From: Tessaracoccus sp. | GTDB lineage: Bacteria > Actinomycetota > Actinomycetes > Propionibacteriales > Propionibacteriaceae | Reading direction: 5' to 3' | Assembly: GCF_016714275.1 (NCBI RefSeq) | Contig: NZ_JADJNP010000001.1 | Coordinates: forward strand, 496,001-560,000 | Length of the DNA stretch: 64,000 nt | Made by a program: the position numbers and the translations under genes | The notes under the pieces: generated by a model | Databases searched by the model: none | Told to the model about the DNA's origin: nothing | Seen by the model: only the letters and a program-made list of their open reading frames with translations | Shown here: in pieces, positions 23,257-32,272 of the stretch | Layout of the letters: the number at the start of each line of letters is the position of its first letter | How positions within the stretch are numbered: the first letter of the stretch is position 1

Positions 23257-25716
23257 CTACAGGCCCAGGCGCGAGCGGCGGGCCAGCTCCGCGTCGGTCT
23301 GGTTCGAGCTCGGCACGTGGCCCGGCAGCGGGAGCACGCGCTCGTGGATCGCGTCCAGCAGCCACTCGGGCTGCGGGAAGAAGATCTTCTCGAGCTCGGC
23401 CGCCGGGGTGATCGCGTTGCGCGAGCCGACAACGGTGACCGGGGCGTCGAGGTAGTCGAAGGCCAGGGTCTGGACCTGCGAGGCGATGGTGTGCAGGAAC
23501 GAGCCGCGGTCTACGGCGTCGGAGGTCAGCACCAGGCGACCGGTCTTCTTGACCGACTCCACGACCGGGTCGAGGTTGAGCGGCGCGATGAAGCGCAGGT
23601 CGATGACCTCGGCGGAGATGCCGTACTTCTCCTGCAGCAGGTCGGCGGCCTCGATGGCGCGGTAGAGCATGGGGCCGATCACCGCGATGGTGAGGTCGGT
23701 GCCCTCGCGGCGGACGACCGGCTCGCCCTCGGGGACCTCGTAGTAGCCCTCCGGCACGCCGTCGGTCTCGAACTGCTCGGCCACGTCGTAGAGGAGCTGC
23801 GACTCGAAGTAGACCACCGGGTCGGTGCCGCGCAGCGCGAGGTTCATCATGCCCTTCGCGTCGTACGGGGTGGCCGGGTAGTAGACCTTGAGGCCGGGCA
23901 TGTGGCCGACGAGCGCAGACCAGTCCTGCGAGTGCTGCGCGCCGTACTTCGAGCCGACGGAGATGCGCATGACGAGCGGCATCTGCAGCAGGCCTGCGGA
24001 CATGGCCTGCCACTTGGCCGCCTGGTTGAAGATCTCGTCGCCTGCACGGCCGAGGAAGTCGCAGTACATCAGCTCGACGATCGCACGACCGCCGGAGAGG
24101 GCGTAGCCGACGCCGGCACCGATGATGGCGGCCTCGGAGATGGGCGAGTTGAACAGGCGGTGGTACGGCAGCAGCTCGGTAAGCCCGCGGTAGACGGCGA
24201 ACGCGCCGCCCCAGTCGCGGTTCTCCTCGCCCCATGCGGCCAGCGTCGGGTCGGTCGCGAAGCGGTGCGCGACGGCCTCGAAGATGGCGTCGCGGTAGGA
24301 GTAGGCCTTCGCCTTGGAGACGGCCTTGCCGCTCGCGTCGAAGCCGTAACGGGCCTTGGCCTTCAGCGACTTGACGCGGGCGTTGTCCTCCAGCGGCTGC
24401 TTGAGCTCGGGCTCGACGTCGAGGAGGGCCTCGACGCTCCCGTTGGAGTAGGTCACCGACTCGATGAAGTCCATGCCGACGCGCGGCGAGGACTCCTCGT
24501 CCTTCGTGGCGATCGCGATGATCTTGGTGAGACGCTCGTCGAACTTCGCCTGGATGTCGTCGACCTCGCCCTGGCTGAGCACCCCGTTCTCGACCAGGTA
24601 TGCGGCGTAGTTCTTGAGGCCGTCGTGCTGCTCCCACAGCTCGACCTCGTCGCGCGAACGGTACGACGACGCATCCGACGGCGAGTGACCGGAGAAGCGG
24701 TAGGTGATGGTGTCGGTCAGCACCGGACCGCGGCCCTCGGTGAGGATCTCGCGCTTGCGACGCACGGCATCGGCGACGGCAAGCGGGTTCAGGCCGTCGA
24801 CGCGCTCGGCGTGCATGCCTTCGGGGTTCACGCCGAGGCCGACGCGGGCGAGGATGTCGTAGCCCATGGTCTCGCCGGAGGTCTGGCCGCCCATGCCGTA
24901 GAAGTTGTTGAAGAAGTTGAACCAGATCGGCGGGTTGCCGTTCACGCCGTCGTTCCACAGGTTGCGGTACTGATCCATGGCGGCCATCATCATGGCCTCC
25001 CACACCGGCCCACAGCCCATGGACGCGTCGCCGATGTTGGCGATCACGATGCCGTCCTGGCGGTTGATCAGCTTGAACAGCGCCGAGCCGGTTGCGATGT
25101 CGGCGGAGCCGCCCACGATGGCGTTGTTCGGCATCGAGCCGAAGGGCGCGAAGAAGGCGTGCATCGAGCCGCCGAGGCCCCGGTTGAAGCCGGCCTTGCG
25201 GGCGAAGGTCTCCGCGACGGTGCCGTAGAGGATGAAGTTCTCGGCGAGGTCGAGCAGCGAGTCGTGGCCGACCTGCTCGGCGAACCCGAGGGTCTCGCCG
25301 TCGAGGAACGTCTTCATGATGTTCTCGAGCTCGGCCGGGTCCAGCTTGCGGGCGGCGGAGTAGCACTTGGCGAGGATCTCACCGTGGCTGCGGTGCGAGC
25401 CGAAGAGGAAGTCCGAGGGATCGAGCTGCGAGGCCTGGCCGACGACGGCTGACTCCTGCCCGATCGACAGGTGCGCGGGGCCGCGGTGGTTGTACTCGAC
25501 ACCGTTCCAGGCACCCGTTGTCTTGATCGAGTTCAGCATCGTCTCGAACTGACGCACGGCGATCATGTCGTGCAGGATGTCGACGAGGCCATCCTTGCCG
25601 TAGGCGTCGAGTTCGGCCTCGAAGTTCGCCTCGTAGGCGTTGACCGGGACCTCGGGCGCGGTGATGACGGACCGCGAACGCACGTTGCTCGGGTCGACGA
25701 TGAGGTTGCGTGGCAT
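23257..25716 (-). CDS. 2-oxoacid dehydrogenase E1, alpha and beta fused
   Basis: An 819-residue thiamine-diphosphate enzyme with both E1 chains in one polypeptide. The alpha-like half (about 50-420) has the TPP/Mg segment GDASMGCGPVWEAMMMA with the distal NFFNN. The beta-like half (about 480-800) has SPISEAAIIGAGVGYAL, VVYFESQLLYD and VIDLRFIAPLNLD. E1 decarboxylates a 2-oxo acid (or acetoin-like substrate) and transfers the acyl group to lipoyl-E2. The separate E2 and E3 genes lie upstream in the same operon. ATG at 25716 has AAGGAG 11 nt upstream. The DeoR/MFS/SDR/PHP context points to a specialised sugar pathway, not the housekeeping pyruvate dehydrogenase. Confidence 0.9.
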   Translation of the reverse strand: MPRNLIVDPSNVRSRSVITAPEVPVNAYEANFEAELDAYGKDGLVDILHDMIAVRQFETMLNSIKTTGAWNGVEYNHRGPAHLSIGQESAVVGQASQLDPSDFLFGSHRSHGEILAKCYSAARKLDPAELENIMKTFLDGETLGFAEQVGHDSLLDLAENFILYGTVAETFARKAGFNRGLGGSMHAFFAPFGSMPNNAIVGGSADIATGSALFKLINRQDGIVIANIGDASMGCGPVWEAMMMAAMDQYRNLWNDGVNGNPPIWFNFFNNFYGMGGQTSGETMGYDILARVGLGVNPEGMHAERVDGLNPLAVADAVRRKREILTEGRGPVLTDTITYRFSGHSPSDASSYRSRDEVELWEQHDGLKNYAAYLVENGVLSQGEVDDIQAKFDERLTKIIAIATKDEESSPRVGMDFIESVTYSNGSVEALLDVEPELKQPLEDNARVKSLKAKARYGFDASGKAVSKAKAYSYRDAIFEAVAHRFATDPTLAAWGEENRDWGGAFAVYRGLTELLPYHRLFNSPISEAAIIGAGVGYALSGGRAIVELMYCDFLGRAGDEIFNQAAKWQAMSAGLLQMPLVMRISVGSKYGAQHSQDWSALVGHMPGLKVYYPATPYDAKGMMNLALRGTDPVVYFESQLLYDVAEQFETDGVPEGYYEVPEGEPVVRREGTDLTIAVIGPMLYRAIEAADLLQEKYGISAEVIDLRFIAPLNLDPVVESVKKTGRLVLTSDAVDRGSFLHTIASQVQTLAFDYLDAPVTVVGSRNAITPAAELEKIFFPQPEWLLDAIHERVLPLPGHVPSSNQTDAELARRSRLGL

Positions 25717-25739
25717 GAGTTTTCGTTCTCCTTCTGGGC

Positions 25740-27110
25740 TCAGGCCTTGGCGGCCCAGGCCGCCTCTCGGATGAGTTCGCTGACGGTGGGGTGCGGGAAC
25801 ACGATCTGGCGAAGATCCGTCACGCTGAGTTCGGTTTCGAGGACGACGGAGGCGCCCCAGATCATCTCGGACGCGTACGCGCCGAGGACGTGGATGCCGA
25901 GCACGCGCAGCGTGTCGGCGTCGTAGACGAGCTTCGCGGAGCCGGGAGCGCCCAGGCCCTGCTCGGCGACGAAGCGGCCGGACATGTAGCCGGGGACGGT
26001 GACCGAGGTCGCGTTCAGCCCTGCGGCCTTGGCCGCCGCCTCGGTGTAGCCGATCCCGGCCGCCTCGGGGTTGGTGTAGATGGCCCACGGGACGGCGTTC
26101 CAGCGCATGACCTCGCCGCGGCGGTGCGCCTCGGGGTCGAGGATGTTCGCGACGGCGATCTCGCCCATGCGGTAGGCGGCGTGCGCCAGCAGGGACCGGC
26201 CCGTGACGTCGCCGACGGCCCACACGTTCGGCAGGTTGGTGCGCATGCGATCGTCGACGACGACCCCCTTGCCCGAATACTCGAGCCCGGTGGCCTGCCA
26301 GTCCTGCACGGCGGGGCGGCGCCCGACAGCCATCAGCACGGCCTCGGCCTCGATGGTCGCGCTCGCGCCATCCTTCGTCTCGTAGTGCACGGTGCCGCCG
26401 TCGATCTGGGTCACGCGGCACTCGAGATGCACGGTGACGCCGTCGAGGCCCTTCCGGAGCTGCGCGGCGAGCTCGGCGTCCATGAACGGTGCCACCTCGG
26501 GCAGCATCTCGACAACGGTGACCTCGGAGCCGAGCATCGCGAAAAGGCTGGCGAACTCCAGCCCGATCACGCCGCCTCCGATGACGGCGAGCCGCTTCGG
26601 CACCTCGGGGATCGACAGCATGCCGGTCGAATCGACGACCCGTGGGTTGTCCTTCGCGCCGGGGATCGGCGGCATGACGGGCACCGAGCCGGTGGCGAGG
26701 ATGACGTGGTCCGCGGCATAGGTCGTGCCGTTCACCGAGACGTGGCCCGGACCGTCGAAGGTGCCGTAGCCCGGGACGACGGTGACGCCGGCCTTCTTCT
26801 CGGCCGCGCCGACGCCGCCGACGAGGGCTGCGACCGTCTTGTCCTTCCATTTCTGCATAGCCGACCAGTCGACCGTGAGTCCCGTGGCGGTGACGCCCAG
26901 CCGGGAGCCGTGCAGCGCGTGCTCATAGGTCTTCGCCGCGTTGAGCAGGGCCTTCGTGGGGATGCACCCGACGTTCAGGCAGGTGCCGCCCAGGGAGTCG
27001 GCCTCGACGAGGAGGACCCTCTTCTTGGCGTGTCCGAGGCGCTCGGCGGCGATGTAGCCACCGGGGCCGCCACCCAGGACGATGACGTCGAACTCAGCCA
27101 CGCCCGTCAC
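25740..27110 (-). CDS. Dihydrolipoamide dehydrogenase (E3)
   Basis: A 456-residue flavoprotein disulfide reductase. Marks are FAD-binding VIVLGGGPGGYIAAERL, the redox disulfide GGTCLNVGCIPTK, the NAD-binding GGGVIGLEFASLFAMLG, the second FAD motif VWAVGDVTG, and the C-terminal His-Glu dyad in FPHPTVSELIREA. It reoxidises the lipoyl group of E2 with NAD. GTG at 27110 overlaps the E2 stop (GTGA); an in-frame GTG three codons later is an alternative start. It is dedicated to this complex by its operon position, so another lpd gene may exist elsewhere. Confidence 0.92.
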   Translation of the reverse strand: MTGVAEFDVIVLGGGPGGYIAAERLGHAKKRVLLVEADSLGGTCLNVGCIPTKALLNAAKTYEHALHGSRLGVTATGLTVDWSAMQKWKDKTVAALVGGVGAAEKKAGVTVVPGYGTFDGPGHVSVNGTTYAADHVILATGSVPVMPPIPGAKDNPRVVDSTGMLSIPEVPKRLAVIGGGVIGLEFASLFAMLGSEVTVVEMLPEVAPFMDAELAAQLRKGLDGVTVHLECRVTQIDGGTVHYETKDGASATIEAEAVLMAVGRRPAVQDWQATGLEYSGKGVVVDDRMRTNLPNVWAVGDVTGRSLLAHAAYRMGEIAVANILDPEAHRRGEVMRWNAVPWAIYTNPEAAGIGYTEAAAKAAGLNATSVTVPGYMSGRFVAEQGLGAPGSAKLVYDADTLRVLGIHVLGAYASEMIWGASVVLETELSVTDLRQIVFPHPTVSELIREAAWAAKA

Positions 27111-28459
27111 CCCAGCACCGTCACGTCGATGTTCTCGACGTAGCGCACGAGGTCGGCCAGGAAGCGGGCGGCGTCCGCGCCGTCGATCACGCGGTGGTCG
27201 GCGGTCAGCGAGAAGCCGATCCGCTGCTCGACGCCGAACGAGCCGTCGGCGTTGACCTTCGCGCGCGGGAAGATGGCGTCGACGCCGAGGATGGCCACCT
27301 GCGGCACGTTCAGCAGCGGGGTGAAGGACTCGATGCCGAGGCCGCCGAGGTTGGAGACGGTGAACGTCGCGCCGGAGAGCAGGTCCGGGTTGATGTTGCC
27401 GACGATGGCCTGCTGGGCCAACTCCTTCGACGTCGCGGAGAACTCGCGCAGGCCCATCTCGGAGGCGTGCCGCACTGTCGGTACCAGGAGGCCGCGGGGG
27501 GTGTCGCACGCGAAGCCCATGTGAACCTGTTCGAAGGTTGTGAGCACGCCGTCGGCCAGGTGAGCGTTGTGGCTGGTGTGCTTGGCCGCCGTCTTGACGG
27601 CGGCGAAGCCGACGAGGTCGCCGATGGTGACGGCGTTCAGGCCGAGCTCCGCGGGCGCGTTCTTCAGCCGCTTACGGAGGGCGAGCAGTCCCGCGGCGTT
27701 CGCCGTCGTGGTGTAGGTCAGCTGCGCCGAGCTGGCCAGCGAGTACATCATGCGGTCCGCGATGGTCTTGCGGATGCCCTTGAGCGGCGCGGTGGTGCTC
27801 GCCCCGGGGAACTCGCCGCGAGCGACCGGAGCAACGGGAGCGGCGACAGCAGCCGGGACCGCGGCGGGGGTCGTCAGGTCGGTGGTGGTCACGCGGCCAC
27901 CGAGGCCGGTGCCCTGCGCGCCCGATCCATGCGCGCCGGCACGGGCCGCGCCGCGGGTGGCGTCGGCGAGGGCGGCCTTGACGTCGCGCTCGATCACGCG
28001 GCCGCCGGGGCCGGATCCCTCCGCGACCTCGGCGATGTCGAGGGAGTTGGCGGTGGCGAGCCCGCGGGCACGCGGGCTGGAGGCGCCGGTGGCAGCGGCG
28101 CGCTCGGCGGCCGGGGCCTCGGGCGCGGCCTGCTCCGCAGCGGCCTCTGCCACAGCAGGGGCCGGCTCGCCGTCCTTGCCCTTCCAGCCGGCAGCGTCGA
28201 GCGCGGCCTTCGGGTCCTCGCCCGCGGCGCCGACGACGAGCAGCGGCTCCTTGACGGGGACGTCGTCGCCCTCGTCCCACAGCAGCGCGAGCACGGTGCC
28301 GCCGGCGCTGGTCGGGACCTCCATGGTGGCCTTGTCTGTCTCGACCTCGCAGACGATGGCGTTCTCGGCGATCTCGTCGCCGACCTTTGCCTGCCACGAG
28401 ACGATGAGGCACGACTCCACGGAGTTGCCTAACTGCGGCATGACTACGACTGTTGCCAT
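27107..28459 (-). CDS. 2-oxoacid dehydrogenase E2 (lipoyl acyltransferase)
   Basis: A 450-residue protein with the three usual modules: a lipoyl domain (1-75) with Lys43 in VETDKATMEV, a Pro/Ala-rich linker, a peripheral-subunit-binding domain (about 135-170, SPRARGLATANSLDIAEV), a second linker, and the catalytic acyltransferase domain from about 225, with HRVIDGADAARFL carrying the catalytic His and Asp. E2 takes the acyl group from E1 and passes it to CoA. It is the first enzyme gene after the DeoR regulator, 44 nt downstream. Confidence 0.92.
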   Translation of the reverse strand: MATVVVMPQLGNSVESCLIVSWQAKVGDEIAENAIVCEVETDKATMEVPTSAGGTVLALLWDEGDDVPVKEPLLVVGAAGEDPKAALDAAGWKGKDGEPAPAVAEAAAEQAAPEAPAAERAAATGASSPRARGLATANSLDIAEVAEGSGPGGRVIERDVKAALADATRGAARAGAHGSGAQGTGLGGRVTTTDLTTPAAVPAAVAAPVAPVARGEFPGASTTAPLKGIRKTIADRMMYSLASSAQLTYTTTANAAGLLALRKRLKNAPAELGLNAVTIGDLVGFAAVKTAAKHTSHNAHLADGVLTTFEQVHMGFACDTPRGLLVPTVRHASEMGLREFSATSKELAQQAIVGNINPDLLSGATFTVSNLGGLGIESFTPLLNVPQVAILGVDAIFPRAKVNADGSFGVEQRIGFSLTADHRVIDGADAARFLADLVRYVENIDVTVLG

Positions 28460-28503
28460 ACTCCCTGTTCCTCTTTCCCTAGGTGTGCACAACGGAGCGC
28501 GCG

Positions 28504-29256
28504 CTAGACGATGCGCAGCTGCGTGTGCTCTTGGATTGCTTCGGCTGCCTCCTGCGAGAGCCCGGAGTCGGTGAGGACCCCTGTGACTCCGCTCAGCGGC
28601 AGAAAACTGACAAAACCGGCCTGGCCGTACTTCGATGAATCGACGACGAGCCACGTCTCCTCCGCGCGGTCGCGCATCTGCGCGGCGACCTGCCCACCCT
28701 CGACGAAGCGGGTGGTGAGACCGCGCTCGGGGGAGAACCCGTCGGTGCCGAGGAACGCGATCCGGGTGTTGAACGACGCGATAGCGCGTTCCGCCGTCGG
28801 GCCGACGAACGACTCAGACTCGCGTCGGAACACCCCGCCCGTGAGGATGACGGTCAGCATCGGCAGCGCGCGGGCGTTGGCGAAGGCGAGTGCGTTGTTG
28901 GTGACGAGCTGGACGCCGCTACGCCCGGAGAGGTACTTCACGATCATCGCCGTTGTGGTGCCGGCCTCAACCATGACGTTGTCGTCGTCGCGGACCATCG
29001 CCGCCGCGGCCTGTGCGATACGCGCCTTCGCTTCAACGTTCAGCTTCTCGCGCTGCAGGATGGTCTTGAGTGTCGCGGGCCTCGCGCCGCCTCGCGTGCG
29101 CACCAGCATTCCCTGCTGTTCGAGCGCGCGGAGGTCGCCGCGGATGGTGACCTCGGAGACTCCGAAGTCCGACGCGAGCGCGGAGACCATGAGCGTGCCG
29201 TCGTCGCTGAGACGCGCCATGATCTCGCTCTCCCGCTCCGTGCGTTCGACCGTCAT
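28504..29256 (-). CDS. DeoR-family transcriptional regulator
   Basis: A 250-residue DeoR/GlpR regulator. The N-terminal winged helix has LASDFGVSEVTIRGDLRALEQQGMLVRTRGGA, and the C-terminal sensor domain has MVEAGTTTAMIVKYL, LVTNNALAFA, ILTGGVFRRESESFVGP and FLGTDGF. The sensor domain binds phosphorylated sugars in this family. It precedes the E2-E3-E1-PHP-SDR genes on the same strand and almost certainly controls them. ATG at 29256 was chosen at the start of the family-like sequence. Half-site repeats lie upstream. Confidence 0.9.
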   Translation of the reverse strand: MTVERTERESEIMARLSDDGTLMVSALASDFGVSEVTIRGDLRALEQQGMLVRTRGGARPATLKTILQREKLNVEAKARIAQAAAAMVRDDDNVMVEAGTTTAMIVKYLSGRSGVQLVTNNALAFANARALPMLTVILTGGVFRRESESFVGPTAERAIASFNTRIAFLGTDGFSPERGLTTRFVEGGQVAAQMRDRAEETWLVVDSSKYGQAGFVSFLPLSGVTGVLTDSGLSQEAAEAIQEHTQLRIV

Positions 29257-29290
29257 GGTCCTGTCACCGCCTTCGTTAACCCATCGAAGA

Positions 29291-29337
29291 GCTTTCGTTA
29301 GACTTACGATAACACGCTTCAAGGCGCTTTCGAAAGC
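29291..29337. promoter_or_regulatory. Candidate DeoR operator region
   Basis: A perfect 12-bp palindrome GCTTTCGAAAGC (29326-29337) and a GCTTTCGTTA half-site (29291-29300) flank an AT-rich stretch with a possible minus-strand promoter (TTGAAG, then TAACGA 16 nt on). This is the short gap between the DeoR gene and the MFS gene, where autoregulation is expected. Confidence 0.55.
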
Positions 29338-29361
29338 AGAGATAGGTGGGATCTGGCGGAG

Positions 29362-30627
29362 CTAGCGGCGGTCGGCGCCGAACCAGACGAAGACCGCGCC
29401 CACCGTCGCGGCCACGGTGCCGACGAGGAGCAGCATGGGGACGCCTGCGGCGTCGAGCACGACGCCTCCGATCAAGGCGCCGACGACGCTGCCCGCGGAG
29501 AACGTCATCGTTATGTACGCCTGGCCGCGGACGCGCAGCGCGGCCGGGAACAGCCGGTTGACGTAGTACACCGTCGCGGGGATGACGAGCCCGAACCCGG
29601 CGAACTGCAAGACCTGGGACAGGTAGAGGACGGCCAGGTTGGGCGCGAGGTAGGCGGCGAGGTTCTTCACCGCGAACCCGATGCCGCCGACGATGAGCAG
29701 CGTGCCCGGCGTCCAGCGGGAGATGAGGCGCTCGAAGAACACCATGGTGGGCAGCTCGACCATGGCCGCGACCATCGCGGCCAGGCCCATGGCCCCGGCG
29801 TCACCGCCGTGGAAGTCGACGATCTGGAAGAGGAAGGCGTTGACTAGGGTGTGGCTCGTCATCCCGAGCATGATGCCGACGAGCAGCAGGGAGAAGAGCT
29901 TCCAGGCGCGGCGGTCGAGCGCCGGGGGATCGCTCAGTCGCGCCGGGTCCCGATGGCCGACGGCCGGTTCCCCGGCGGCCTCAGCAGCAGCGCGCTTCCT
30001 TGACACCGAAGAGGCGGCATAGTCGGTGGCCGGAGCCGCGGGGTGGCGGAGGATGAACGTCGCGGATCCCGCGACGAACACGGCGGCGGCGACGATCAGC
30101 AGCAGCGCGACGGCCTTGGCCGACCTCGCGGCGATGAGGGCGCCGGCACCCACGGAGAGGAGGGCGAACGTGACCGAACCGCAGGCGCGCGCCACCCCGA
30201 AGTTCACGCGGAATCCCTGGGCGACGGCCGCCATGCCCAGCGAGTTCACGAGCGGCTGGACCACCTGGACGAGCGCCACGAGGAGGCCGTAGGTGACGGC
30301 GGTCAGGAACCCTTCGCCCTGCGGCAGGAGCGCGGCGGCCAGGGCCGCGACGACGATGCCACCCAGCACGAGCCACAACCTCAGCGGCACGCGCGACCGG
30401 TCGACGATACCCGCGACGATGGGCTGCACCACCGTCGCCACGGCGCCTGCGACGGCCAGCAGCACGCCGATCTGCGCGTTGCTCAGCCCGTGCGCGAGCA
30501 GGTAGACGCTGGCGAAGTTGACGATGAGGCAGAAGGCGCTCCAGTATGACGACTGGACCACCGCGTAGCGGGCCGTGAGCACGACGGCCATCCTTGCATG
30601 CGCCTCTCGCCCTCGCGCGCCCCTCAA
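29362..30627 (-). CDS. MFS transporter (sugar/nucleoside symporter type)
   Basis: A 421-residue, 12-helix major facilitator protein of the nucleoside/oligosaccharide H+ symporter (LacY-like) group. Helix 1 starts RYAVVQSSYWSAFCLIVNF. A long cytoplasmic loop at about 200-240 separates the two six-helix halves. It probably brings in the substrate of the adjacent catabolic operon. The TTG start at 30627 is chosen because GGAGGAGG lies 7 nt upstream; the first ATG, at 30591, has no usable ribosome site. It is 105 nt upstream of the DeoR gene and likely part of the same regulon. Confidence 0.85.
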   Translation of the reverse strand: MRGARGREAHARMAVVLTARYAVVQSSYWSAFCLIVNFASVYLLAHGLSNAQIGVLLAVAGAVATVVQPIVAGIVDRSRVPLRLWLVLGGIVVAALAAALLPQGEGFLTAVTYGLLVALVQVVQPLVNSLGMAAVAQGFRVNFGVARACGSVTFALLSVGAGALIAARSAKAVALLLIVAAAVFVAGSATFILRHPAAPATDYAASSVSRKRAAAEAAGEPAVGHRDPARLSDPPALDRRAWKLFSLLLVGIMLGMTSHTLVNAFLFQIVDFHGGDAGAMGLAAMVAAMVELPTMVFFERLISRWTPGTLLIVGGIGFAVKNLAAYLAPNLAVLYLSQVLQFAGFGLVIPATVYYVNRLFPAALRVRGQAYITMTFSAGSVVGALIGGVVLDAAGVPMLLLVGTVAATVGAVFVWFGADRR

Positions 30628-30657
30628 CGGACTACCTCCTCCCGCGAGCTCTCTCGG

Positions 30658-30680
30658 GAAATCGGCCAGTGGCCGATTTC
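30658..30680. promoter_or_regulatory. Hairpin in the shared leader between the MFS and helicase genes
   Basis: GAAATCGGCC and GGCCGATTTC pair perfectly around AGT. The hairpin lies 16 bp upstream of the MFS ribosome site and about 100 bp upstream of the helicase start, so it could sit in either 5' leader. DEAD-box helicase genes often have structured, cold-responsive leaders; a link here is speculative. Confidence 0.45.
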
Positions 30681-30779
30681 GGGAGGTGGAGCGGGAAGGA
30701 GCGCGGGGGCTGGGACGGGTGTGGAGATGCGGAAAGCGAGGAATCGGCGGCGGCGGAGTAGAGTAAGGGAGTTCGTCTC

Positions 30780-32249
30780 TTGACAGGATTTTCTTTGACC
30801 AACGATTTCGCCCGCCTCGGCGTGCCCGCGACCCTCGTCGCCGCGCTTGAGCAGCGGGGCATCACCACCCCAACTCCCATCCAGGCTGCCACCCTTCCCG
30901 ACTCGCTGGCCGGACGCGACGTCCTCGGCCGCGGACGCACCGGTTCGGGCAAGACCTTCGCCTTCCTCCTCCCGCTCGTGACGCGGCTGGGCCAGAGCAC
31001 ATCGCGGCGGCAGGCCAAGCGGCCGCGCGCCCTCATCCTCGCCCCCACCCGCGAGTTGGCCTCGCAGATCCACGAGTCGCTCTCCACGCTGGCCGGACCC
31101 GCGAAGCTGACCTCCACCGTCGTGTTCGGCGGTGTCGGCCAGAACCCGCAGGCGGCAGCGCTCGCGAGGGGCGTCGACATCCTCATCGCATGCCCCGGGC
31201 GCCTGCTCGACCTCATGGAACAGCACCTCGCCGACCTCAGCGCCGTCGAGATCACCGTCATCGATGAGGCCGACCACATGGCCGACATGGGCTTCCTTCC
31301 CAGCGTCCGCCGCATCCTGCAGGCGACGCCGAAGCGCGGCCAGCGGATGCTGTTCTCCGCCACGCTCGATGCCGGCGTCTCGACGCTGGTGAAGCAGTTC
31401 CTGACCGATCCGGTCACGCACGAGGCCGACTCGGCGCTCTCCCCCGTCGGCACCATGTCGCACCACGTGCTGCGCATCGCCGGCGACGACCGCACCCAGG
31501 TGCTGGCGGAACTGGCCGCCGCGCCGGGCAACACCATCATGTTCACCCGCACGAAGCACGGGGCGAAGAAGCTGGTGAAGCAGCTGATCAGCTTGGGCAT
31601 TCCCGCCGTCGACCTGCACGGCAACCTCAGCCAGAACGCGCGCACCCGGAACCTCGACACGTTCCATTCGGGCCGCGTTCGCACCCTGGTGGCCACCGAC
31701 ATCGCCGCGCGCGGCATCCACGTCGACGACGTCGCGCTCGTCGTGCACGCGGACCCGCCGGTCGAGCACAAGGCGTACCTGCATCGCTCGGGCCGCACCG
31801 CGCGCGCCGGCGCGGAGGGCACCGTCGTGACGCTGGAGCTGCCGTCACAACGCGCGGACGTACAATCCGTGCTGCGCCAGGCCAAGATTCGCCCGACGTT
31901 CACGAACGCCGCCCCCGGCGCGCCGGTCCTCACCAGCATCGCCCCTGGCGAGCGCACGTTCCTCTCCTCGTCGGAGGCAGCGAAGCTGGCGGGCGTCACC
32001 CCGAAGCAGCCACAGGGGCCTGGCAAGCCGAAGGCCCAGACCGCCGCCGGTTCGGGCCGTCCCGCCTCCCGCCCTTCGGGCCGGGGCACCGCACGTCCCC
32101 GCCAGCGCAACGGCCAGTCGGGCCAGGGCGCGACCAAGAACCCGTCGTCCACCCGGGGGCAGGCGCCGTCGCGCTCCCGCTCCGGCGCGGCTTCGACGAC
32201 CACGCGCAGCGCCGCCGACTTCTCGAAGGGTTACCGCCGAGGCCGCTGA
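30780..32249 (+). CDS. DEAD-box ATP-dependent RNA helicase
   Basis: A 489-residue protein. The helicase core (about 8-375) has all motifs: Q motif TPTPIQAATLP, I GRTGSGKT, Ia PTRELA, II DEAD, III SAT, IV FTRTKHG, V ATDIAARGIHV, and VI HRSGRTARAG. The C-terminal 100 residues are Ser/Arg/Pro/Gly-rich, low-complexity and basic, suited to RNA binding. It unwinds or remodels RNA in ribosome assembly or mRNA decay. The TTG start at 30780 has AAGGGAG 8 nt upstream. It is monocistronic. Confidence 0.93.
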   Translation: MTGFSLTNDFARLGVPATLVAALEQRGITTPTPIQAATLPDSLAGRDVLGRGRTGSGKTFAFLLPLVTRLGQSTSRRQAKRPRALILAPTRELASQIHESLSTLAGPAKLTSTVVFGGVGQNPQAAALARGVDILIACPGRLLDLMEQHLADLSAVEITVIDEADHMADMGFLPSVRRILQATPKRGQRMLFSATLDAGVSTLVKQFLTDPVTHEADSALSPVGTMSHHVLRIAGDDRTQVLAELAAAPGNTIMFTRTKHGAKKLVKQLISLGIPAVDLHGNLSQNARTRNLDTFHSGRVRTLVATDIAARGIHVDDVALVVHADPPVEHKAYLHRSGRTARAGAEGTVVTLELPSQRADVQSVLRQAKIRPTFTNAAPGAPVLTSIAPGERTFLSSSEAAKLAGVTPKQPQGPGKPKAQTAAGSGRPASRPSGRGTARPRQRNGQSGQGATKNPSSTRGQAPSRSRSGAASTTTRSAADFSKGYRRGR

Positions 32250-32272
32250 CCCGACGCTTCCGAAGGACTGCC

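Noticed and set aside
23257..26850. A 1197-codon minus-strand frame that extends E1 upstream through the E3 gene
   Set aside because: The extra N-terminal part is an Arg/Gly/His-rich shadow of E3. ATG 25716 with AAGGAG is the real E1 start.
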